From positions 1-18,541 of the forward strand of contig JBGUPL010000104.1 in the NCBI GenBank assembly GCA_045130275.1: a stretch of DNA of 18,541 bases, written 5' to 3'. Shown one piece after another: positions 13,604 to 18,541 of this stretch. Under the pieces are notes generated by a model. That model saw only the letters and a program-made list of their open reading frames with translations, was not told where the DNA came from and made no database searches. A program made the translations under genes and the position numbers. This stretch comes from F23-D06 sp045130275 (GTDB taxonomy: Bacteria > Bacteroidota > Bacteroidia > Bacteroidales > WCHB1-69). Every line of letters starts with the position of its first letter. The first letter of the stretch is position 1.

Positions 13604-14566
13604 ATGAGCGACGAAACCTATATGCAACGATGCCTGCAGTTGGCCACCTTGGGATTGGGTAGCACAAGCCCCAATCCGATGGTGGGTGCGGTCATTGTGC
13701 ACGACGGAATCATTATCGGTGAAGGTTACCATCACCGCTGCGGTGAAGCTCACGCTGAAATTAACGCCATCAACAGCGTAAAAGACAAGGAGTTACTGAA
13801 GAGCAGCACACTGTATGTCAATCTGGAGCCCTGTTCGCACTTCGGAAAGACACCGCCCTGCGCCGACGCCATCATCCGCCACGGCATTCCCAAAGTGGTC
13901 ATTGGCTCCATCGACTACCACGACAAGGTGAACGGTGCGGGCGTGCGCAAACTCCGCAATGCGGGCGTGGAGGTGGTGGAAAATGTCTGCCGCGAGGAAT
14001 GCGAGGAACTCAACAAACGGTTCTTCACGTTCCATCGGAAACAGCGTCCCTATATCATCCTTAAATGGGCGCAAACCCGAGACGGTTACATGGACATCGA
14101 CCGGCAAGAAAGCGATACAACCTCTTATTGGATAACAAATTACGCGCTGAAAGTACTGACCCACAAATGGCGGAGTGAGGAAGATGCCATTCTGGTAGGA
14201 TACCGCACCATGCGCAACGACCGTCCCCAGCTCACCACTCGCGAGTACCCGGGCAAGAACCCCCGGCGCTTCGTAATGCAACGCGGGGAAGATATCATTT
14301 CCGAAATGCCGTACACCCCTCTCCCTGAGGATACAGATGAAGCTATTAAGAAAATGTATCAACTTGGAATACAGTCTGTTATTGTCGAAGGGGGAAAGAA
14401 CACATTGGAGCGTTTCATATCGTCGGATTTATGGGACGAAGCACGGATTTTGGTCGGCGACCAAACCTGGGGCAAAGGCCTTACCGCTCCTAAAACACCT
14501 GGCGTACCTGAGAAAATAGTGCATATTGACGAAAATCTGTTGATGTATGTTCGACGACAGCTATAA
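13604..14566 (+). CDS. ribD: Bifunctional riboflavin biosynthesis deaminase/reductase RibD
   Basis: This 320-residue cytoplasmic enzyme performs the second and third steps of riboflavin synthesis from GTP: deamination of the diaminopyrimidine and NADPH reduction of the ribosyl chain. The N-terminal deaminase domain holds the zinc site: His50 and Glu52 in HAEINAI, Cys77 and Cys86 in EPCSHFGKTPPCADAI, preceded by TSPNPMVGAVIV. The C-terminal reductase domain runs from about 150 (YIILKWAQTRDGYMD, EDAILVGYRTMRNDRP, SVIVEGGKNTLERFI). The frame is open back to 13538, but the extra N-terminus overlaps DUF4340 and is not family-like, so ATG 13604 is chosen, 2 bases after the preceding stop. The 3' end overlaps yigZ by 20 bases. 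Confidence 0.95.
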   Translation: MSDETYMQRCLQLATLGLGSTSPNPMVGAVIVHDGIIIGEGYHHRCGEAHAEINAINSVKDKELLKSSTLYVNLEPCSHFGKTPPCADAIIRHGIPKVVIGSIDYHDKVNGAGVRKLRNAGVEVVENVCREECEELNKRFFTFHRKQRPYIILKWAQTRDGYMDIDRQESDTTSYWITNYALKVLTHKWRSEEDAILVGYRTMRNDRPQLTTREYPGKNPRRFVMQRGEDIISEMPYTPLPEDTDEAIKKMYQLGIQSVIVEGGKNTLERFISSDLWDEARILVGDQTWGKGLTAPKTPGVPEKIVHIDENLLMYVRRQL

Positions 14567-15149
14567 AACCATAGAGAAACCGGCCGAGGGCAGCTACAGC
14601 GAAAAACGCAGCAAGTTCCTAGCGTACGCGTTTCCCGTGCAGAGCGAGGCGGAGGTGAAGCAACGGCTCGCCGAAATCCAAAAGAAGCACTGGGACGCGC
14701 GACACCATTGTTACGCCTACATCCTCGGTCCGCACAAGGATGCCTACCGTCTCAACGACAACGGGGAGCCTTCCGGAACCGCCGGCCGCCCCATTTACGG
14801 ACAATTGCTGTCGAAAGACCTGACGAACACCCTCGTGATTGTGGTGCGCTATTTTGGTGGTATCAAGTTGGGCGTCAGTGGCTTGCAAAATGCATATAAG
14901 GTAGCTGCACGCGAGGCGTTGGACGCGGCCGTCATCGTGGAACGCACCATCCAGGAAACCTTCAGCGTGACATTCGAATACGTGAAAATGAATGACATTA
15001 TGCAAATTTTGAAAGATCCAGAAGTTCAAGTTCTTGATCGACAAAGTTTTATGCAGTGCATTTATACCATATCCGTGCGCCAGCGCGATGCCGAACGCAT
15101 CACCGAAGCCCTGCGGAAAGTACCCATGACCGTGGTCACTGAACTCTGA
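14547..15149 (+). CDS. yigZ: YigZ/IMPACT family protein
   Basis: This 200-residue protein is the standard length for the YigZ family. Residues about 15-125 are the IMPACT/UPF0029 domain: SEKRSKFLAYAFPV, then DARHHCYAYILG, then NDNGEPSGTAGRPI and VIVVRYFGGIKLGVSGL, all diagnostic. The C-terminal part (about 135-200) is the ferredoxin-like DUF1949 fold. The family is conserved across bacteria, but its biochemical role is not settled; eukaryotic IMPACT tunes the GCN2 stress kinase. The gene starts inside the last 20 bases of ribD in another reading frame, so its translation is probably coupled. No terminator is seen after it. Confidence 0.93.
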   Translation: MFDDSYKTIEKPAEGSYSEKRSKFLAYAFPVQSEAEVKQRLAEIQKKHWDARHHCYAYILGPHKDAYRLNDNGEPSGTAGRPIYGQLLSKDLTNTLVIVVRYFGGIKLGVSGLQNAYKVAAREALDAAVIVERTIQETFSVTFEYVKMNDIMQILKDPEVQVLDRQSFMQCIYTISVRQRDAERITEALRKVPMTVVTEL

Positions 15150-15213
15150 TTTTATCCAAATCCCATTGTTTATATCTTTATTTCAGACGGTGAGAACACA
15201 TCGTTTTATACCG

Positions 15214-15221
15214 TATTTTTG
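15214..15221 (+). promoter_or_regulatory. -7 promoter box for the OmpA-like lipoprotein / mutY operon
   Basis: TATTTTTG, a full match to TAnnTTTG, 27 bases before the ATG at 15249. The upstream in-frame TTG at 15219 lies inside this box, which argues against it as a start codon. Confidence 0.65.
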
Positions 15222-15248
15222 CCGATTATGCAAATATTGGTTCAAAAT

Positions 15249-16238
15249 ATGAAAAAAACATTCAAAACAACGCTTCTTTTACTGGCCGTGACCGCACTTT
15301 TTTCCGGTTGTGTGACCAAGCAGAAATATAACGAGCTGAAACTCAAATATCAGCGCACTCAGGATGAGCTGACTTTCATGACATCCGAAAACAAAAACTG
15401 CCAAGATGCGAAAAAAAGCCTGACCGCCCAACTGAACGCGCTGACCGAAGAGGTGGACCAGCTTCGCGCCGACACACTACGTCTCTTCCGCCAGGCATGG
15501 AGTGCCACAAGGGAATACGAGAAAGCCAAAAGCGACTATGACGAGTTGCTGAAGAACTTCGCCGACATCTCGTCCAACAACCAGAACACCATCAACGACC
15601 TGCTCGGCAACCTCGACAAATACAAAGATGAGATGAGCGTTAAGGAGAAAATGCTTGAGATGCAAAAAGACTCCCTTTTGAAAGCCCGCGCAGAACTCGC
15701 TCTTAAAGAACAGCGTATCAGTGAAATGCAAAATATTTTGGCACAAAAGGACGCCGAAGTGAAAGCCCTGAAAGACAAAGTGAGCAACGCCTTGAAAGGA
15801 TTTGAGGGCAGCGGGCTGAAAGTGCATGAAAAAGACGGCAAAGTGTATGTCTCTATGGACGACAAGCTGTTGTTCGCGTCAGGCAGCTGGAACATCAACG
15901 AGCAAGGCCTCAACGCCATCAAACAGCTCGCCAAAGTGCTCGAAAACGAGCAGGAAATTTCGGTGCTCATCGAAGGCCACACCGACAATGTGCCTTACCG
16001 TGGCAGCGGTCAAATCAAGGACAACTGGGACTTAAGTGTGATGCGCGCCACTGCCGTGGTGAAAGCCCTCTTGGAGAACGGCAACATTGAACCTACGCGC
16101 TTGTCTGCTTCTGGACGTAGCGAATATCTGCCTTTGGATGAGAACAATACGCCCGAGGCGCGCGCCAAAAACCGCCGCACGGAAATCATCCTCACCCCGA
16201 ATCTGGACCAGCTTTTCCAACTGATCCAAAACAACTGA
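15249..16238 (+). CDS. OmpA/Pal-like peptidoglycan-associated lipoprotein
   Basis: This 329-residue protein starts MKKTFKTTLLLLAVTALFSG followed by Cys21, a lipoprotein signal with lipobox LFSGC. Residues about 25-190 are a long charged heptad-rich coiled coil. Residues about 200-320 are an OmpA domain with a family-typical peptidoglycan-binding set: LIEGHTDNVPY, DNWDLSVMRA, LSASGRSEYLP and AKNRRTEIIL. Expected role: anchored in the outer membrane by lipid, spanning the periplasm and gripping the cell wall. ATG 15249 is chosen because the lipobox starts there and the promoter covers the earlier candidate. Its TGA overlaps the mutY ATG by one base. Confidence 0.92.
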   Translation: MKKTFKTTLLLLAVTALFSGCVTKQKYNELKLKYQRTQDELTFMTSENKNCQDAKKSLTAQLNALTEEVDQLRADTLRLFRQAWSATREYEKAKSDYDELLKNFADISSNNQNTINDLLGNLDKYKDEMSVKEKMLEMQKDSLLKARAELALKEQRISEMQNILAQKDAEVKALKDKVSNALKGFEGSGLKVHEKDGKVYVSMDDKLLFASGSWNINEQGLNAIKQLAKVLENEQEISVLIEGHTDNVPYRGSGQIKDNWDLSVMRATAVVKALLENGNIEPTRLSASGRSEYLPLDENNTPEARAKNRRTEIILTPNLDQLFQLIQNN

Positions 16239-17233
16239 TGACCACTTTCGCCGACACGCTGGTATCGTGGTATGAAGACCACAAGCGCGACCTGCCGTGG
16301 CGTGGCGAGACCGACCCCTACAAAATCTGGGTTTCCGAAATCATCCTGCAGCAGACTCGCGTGCAGCAGGGTTGGGATTACTATCTCCGATTCATCGACA
16401 ACTTCCCGAACGTCAAAGCGTTGGCGGAAGCCGATGAGGAGCGAGTGCTGAAAGTGTGGCAGGGTCTCGGCTACTACTCCCGCGCCCGCAACATGCACTC
16501 CGCCGCCCGCGAAATCATGGCGAAGCACAACGGCACATTTCCGCAAACGCACGCGGAAATCTTGTCGCTCAAAGGGATTGGGAATTATACCGCGGCGGCC
16601 ATATCCTCCATCGCTTTCGGACTGCCCTACCCTGCGGTCGATGGCAACGTGATCCGAATCATTAGCAGGATTTTCGGTGTATGCGAAGATGTAACGCAAC
16701 CCACTGTGTTAAAGAAAATTACGACAATTTGTGAAACAGAGATTGATTCCAACCGACCCGGTGTCTTCAACCAGGCAGCCATGGACTTCGGGGCCATGCA
16801 GTGCGTGCCCCGCAATCCTCAGTGCAATGAATGTCCTTTCCAATCAAGCTGTTACGCCTTCAAAAACAATTTAGTGGATATTCTGCCCGTTAAGAAAAAG
16901 AAAGCCGAATCCAAACACCGCTATTTCCATTTTGATGTTTATCTATCTGATAATCAAACAATAATAGAAAAAAGAACAGGGTCGGACATTTGGAAAAACA
17001 TGTATCAATTCCCTCTCAGAGAGACCTATTCTGAAACATATCCAAAAAAACCGGATTTCTCGGCTCGTGAAGTGCTTTCACACCAAATCATCCATGCAGC
17101 ATTTTATGTGAAAAATGCAAAAAAACTTCCATTATTAAAAGACAATCAGCTGATTATCAATTTTGATGACATCGATGAATATCCGATGCCGAAAATCATG
17201 ACCATGTTTCTTAAACATCTGGAGATTATTTGA
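16238..17233 (+). CDS. mutY: A/G-specific adenine glycosylase MutY
   Basis: This 331-residue base-excision repair enzyme removes adenine mispaired with 8-oxoguanine. The HhH-GPD glycosylase domain has WVSEIILQQTRV with catalytic Glu34, the helix-hairpin-helix LKGIGNYTAAAISS, and VDGNVIRI with catalytic Asp135. The [4Fe-4S] site is Cys189, Cys196, Cys199 and Cys205 (C-x6-C-x2-C-x5-C). The C-terminal NUDIX-like recognition domain (about 225-330) contains LSHQIIHAAF, matching the Ser-His pair that reads 8-oxoG. It is more AT-rich than the N-terminal half. The start ATG overlaps the lipoprotein stop (TGATG), so the two are probably translationally coupled. The stop is 14 bases from the convergent AraC gene. 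Confidence 0.95.
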   Translation: MTTFADTLVSWYEDHKRDLPWRGETDPYKIWVSEIILQQTRVQQGWDYYLRFIDNFPNVKALAEADEERVLKVWQGLGYYSRARNMHSAAREIMAKHNGTFPQTHAEILSLKGIGNYTAAAISSIAFGLPYPAVDGNVIRIISRIFGVCEDVTQPTVLKKITTICETEIDSNRPGVFNQAAMDFGAMQCVPRNPQCNECPFQSSCYAFKNNLVDILPVKKKKAESKHRYFHFDVYLSDNQTIIEKRTGSDIWKNMYQFPLRETYSETYPKKPDFSAREVLSHQIIHAAFYVKNAKKLPLLKDNQLIINFDDIDEYPMPKIMTMFLKHLEII

Positions 17234-17247
17234 GAAACACAGTGGGT

Positions 17248-18123
17248 TTATTTCTTGAAGGCACGAGGGCTGACACCCGTCGCCCGCCGGAAAAACGTGC
17301 CGAAATGGCTTTGATTACGAAATCCAAGACGGTCGGAAATCTGCTGTATCTGTAATGTGGAAGCCATAAGCATCGCTTTCGCCTGGCGAATAAGGCACTC
17401 TGAAATACAATCTCCCGCCGTCCTGCCCGTAACCTGCTTCACCACATTGGCAATATATTTGGGCGACAAACACATCTCACTGGCGTACCAATCGATAGAA
17501 TGATGCTCCGCGCAATGCATGTCCACCAACGACATGAATCTTCCGGCAATATCCTCGGCACGAGAGAGCGGTTTCTGCAAAGGGACACTCCTGGCGTATG
17601 AACTTAGGCTGAACGTCAAAAGTGAACGCATAAGGTGCAGAATGGTGGAATGCCTGTCCTTGTCATCACGACACATAATAACCTCCATAAGATCAAGATA
17701 TTGCATCACGATTTTCATATCCACGTCAGCAAGGGGAATAGCGGGACGGACGTAAGCAAACTGCATCATGTCACGGGGTATCGGCAAGGCGAGTTCCTCG
17801 GCTATGGCTGGAGAATAAGCCAAGGCACGAACTTTCAGGTCGGGAGTGCTGCCCTTGTAGTGCAATTCTTGGTCGTTGAATATATACACCGCGGAAGGGG
17901 CAACCAGGTCAACATCCCGGAGATTGAACTGTCCGTAAAGTGTTCCCTGCGTGATAAACAAAATCACGTAATCATTATTGTGGAAATATTCCGGAAGCCG
18001 CTCTCCCGCAACTTCACCCACCTCCATTAACTGCACTTCCTTGTTTCGCCAGATAGTTCGTTTGGCGGTGTTGGTCACGTCCGACACAATAGGTAACTCG
18101 TCTTTATGGGTCATATTCTTCAT
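17248..18123 (-). CDS. AraC family transcriptional regulator
   Basis: This 291-residue protein has an N-terminal sensor part (residues about 20-150, a cupin-like beta barrel with YVILFITQGTLYGQFNLR and AVYIFNDQELHYKG) and a C-terminal AraC DNA-binding domain (about 190-290) with two helix-turn-helix units. The signature is clear: SEMCLSPKYIANVVKQVTGR, then ISDRLGFRNQSHFGTFFRRA and TGVSPRAF. Target genes and ligand are unknown; it is convergent with mutY and divergent from gcvP across 268 bases, so either flank could be regulated. I chose ATG 18123; a TTG at 18126 is also in frame. A -7 box (18160-18153) lies 29 bases upstream. Confidence 0.92.
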   Translation of the reverse strand: MKNMTHKDELPIVSDVTNTAKRTIWRNKEVQLMEVGEVAGERLPEYFHNNDYVILFITQGTLYGQFNLRDVDLVAPSAVYIFNDQELHYKGSTPDLKVRALAYSPAIAEELALPIPRDMMQFAYVRPAIPLADVDMKIVMQYLDLMEVIMCRDDKDRHSTILHLMRSLLTFSLSSYARSVPLQKPLSRAEDIAGRFMSLVDMHCAEHHSIDWYASEMCLSPKYIANVVKQVTGRTAGDCISECLIRQAKAMLMASTLQIQQISDRLGFRNQSHFGTFFRRATGVSPRAFKK

Positions 18124-18152
18124 CAATATGAAATTCAGAACAATTCAAGCGG

Positions 18153-18160
18153 CAAAAATA
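18153..18160 (-). promoter_or_regulatory. -7 promoter box for the AraC gene
   Basis: Minus strand TATTTTTG matches TAnnTTTG and lies 29 bases before the ATG at 18123, giving a short leader of roughly 22 bases. No clear -33 box. Confidence 0.55.
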
Positions 18161-18334
18161 GAATTATTTTCAATAAGTTGGTTACACAATACAACAAATA
18201 GAACAATATAAAAATGATTTAAGACAATAATCCACCTGTGGACAGTACTATTTTCGCCACTTTATGCTTCATATCGCCAAATTCTTATTAAGAGATGATA
18301 TACGAGGTAATTAAAGAGCATGTGAAAAAAAATG

Positions 18335-18342
18335 TATCTTTG
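18335..18342 (+). promoter_or_regulatory. -7 promoter box for gcvP
   Basis: TATCTTTG directly after an A8TG tract, a full match to TAnnTTTG, leaving a leader of about 42 bases before the ATG at 18392. The leader is too short to contain a tandem glycine riboswitch. Confidence 0.6.
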
Positions 18343-18391
18343 CCTTTCTTAAATTTTGTACAAAAGTATTAATAACAAACTGATAATCAAT

Positions 18392-18541
18392 ATGATAATT
18401 AAAGACGATTTTACGTGCAGACACAACGGTCCTGCCGTGAACGAACAACAGAAAATGTTAGATGTCATCGGTGTCAAGACGATGGACGAACTGATTGAGA
18501 AGACGGTTCCCGCCGCCATCCGCCTGCCGAAGCCGCTGGAT
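18392..18541 (+). CDS. gcvP: Glycine dehydrogenase (decarboxylating), N-terminal fragment
   Basis: Only the first 50 residues lie in the window; the rest runs off the right edge. The peptide has the family's start pattern: RHNGPAVNEQQKMLDVIGVK (family form RHxGP...MLxxIGVxS), then DELIEKTVPAAIRLPKPLD. GcvP is the pyridoxal-phosphate P-protein of the glycine cleavage system. It decarboxylates glycine and passes the aminomethyl group to the lipoyl arm of GcvH. The full protein is usually near 950 residues when single-chain; the fragment cannot show whether this copy is single or split, though the N-terminal motif is compatible with either. Confidence 0.85.
   Translation, partial: MIIKDDFTCRHNGPAVNEQQKMLDVIGVKTMDELIEKTVPAAIRLPKPLD

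Noticed and set aside
13652..13677. Hairpin GGATTGGG / CCCAATCC inside ribD
   Set aside because: It lies in the conserved codons for GLGSTSPNPMV and has no T-run. The symmetry follows from the protein motif.
15219..15248. TTG start adding 10 residues to the OmpA-like lipoprotein
   Set aside because: The TTG lies within the -7 promoter box, and the lipoprotein signal begins at ATG 15249.
18343..18391. Glycine riboswitch before gcvP
   Set aside because: The leader after the -7 box is only about 40-50 bases and AT-rich, without the needed aptamer structure.

Overview
The window reads as a chromosomal segment of a Bacteroidales (Bacteroidota) bacterium, probably host-associated. The evidence is a type IX secretion sorting domain, a FISUMP-domain surface protein, a DUF4340 protein, a single-chain glycine dehydrogenase start, and several copies of the Bacteroidota -7 promoter box (TAnnTTTG, or the variant TAnnTTCG). 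Most start codons follow A-rich leaders rather than Shine-Dalgarno sites. I see no tRNA, rRNA, CRISPR array, integrase or transposase. Coding density is high, and no gene-free stretch reaches 300 bases.

Layout. Positions 1-409 hold the end of a metallophosphoesterase. It converges with, and overlaps, a minus-strand cluster: an exported nitroreductase/flavin-reductase fusion (4003-2831), a ThrE-type exporter 6 bases downstream (2824-1583), then a T9SS-sorted protein (1523-327). A compact divergent promoter (4024-4057) drives this cluster leftward and the dTDP-glucose 4,6-dehydratase rfbB (4075-5127) rightward. rfbB converges with an 881-residue exported glycine-rich/FISUMP protein (8037-5392). 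Between these two lie one terminator for each strand and what looks like the relic 3' end of another FISUMP gene.

The right half runs mainly on the plus strand: MATE efflux pump and TatD nuclease (overlapping start/stop), a small outer-membrane beta-barrel protein, an old-yellow-enzyme oxidoreductase, then DUF4340, ribD and yigZ as a tight unit, then an OmpA/Pal-like lipoprotein with mutY. A minus-strand AraC regulator (18123-17248) faces mutY, and the glycine cleavage P-protein gene begins at 18392 and runs off the window.

The genes are mostly housekeeping or envelope functions: sugar-nucleotide synthesis, outer-membrane anchoring, efflux, riboflavin synthesis, base-excision repair and glycine catabolism. 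No defence or mobile system stands out. The most unusual features are non-coding: an inverted array of degenerate TTAACC-type heptamers filling a whole intergenic space (11085-11207), a perfect 28-base palindrome (12463-12490), a near-perfect inverted repeat formed by two back-to-back promoters (4024-4057), and a near-duplicate promoter-leader module in front of rfbB and the MATE gene. The most unusual protein is the exported nitroreductase/flavin-reductase fusion.
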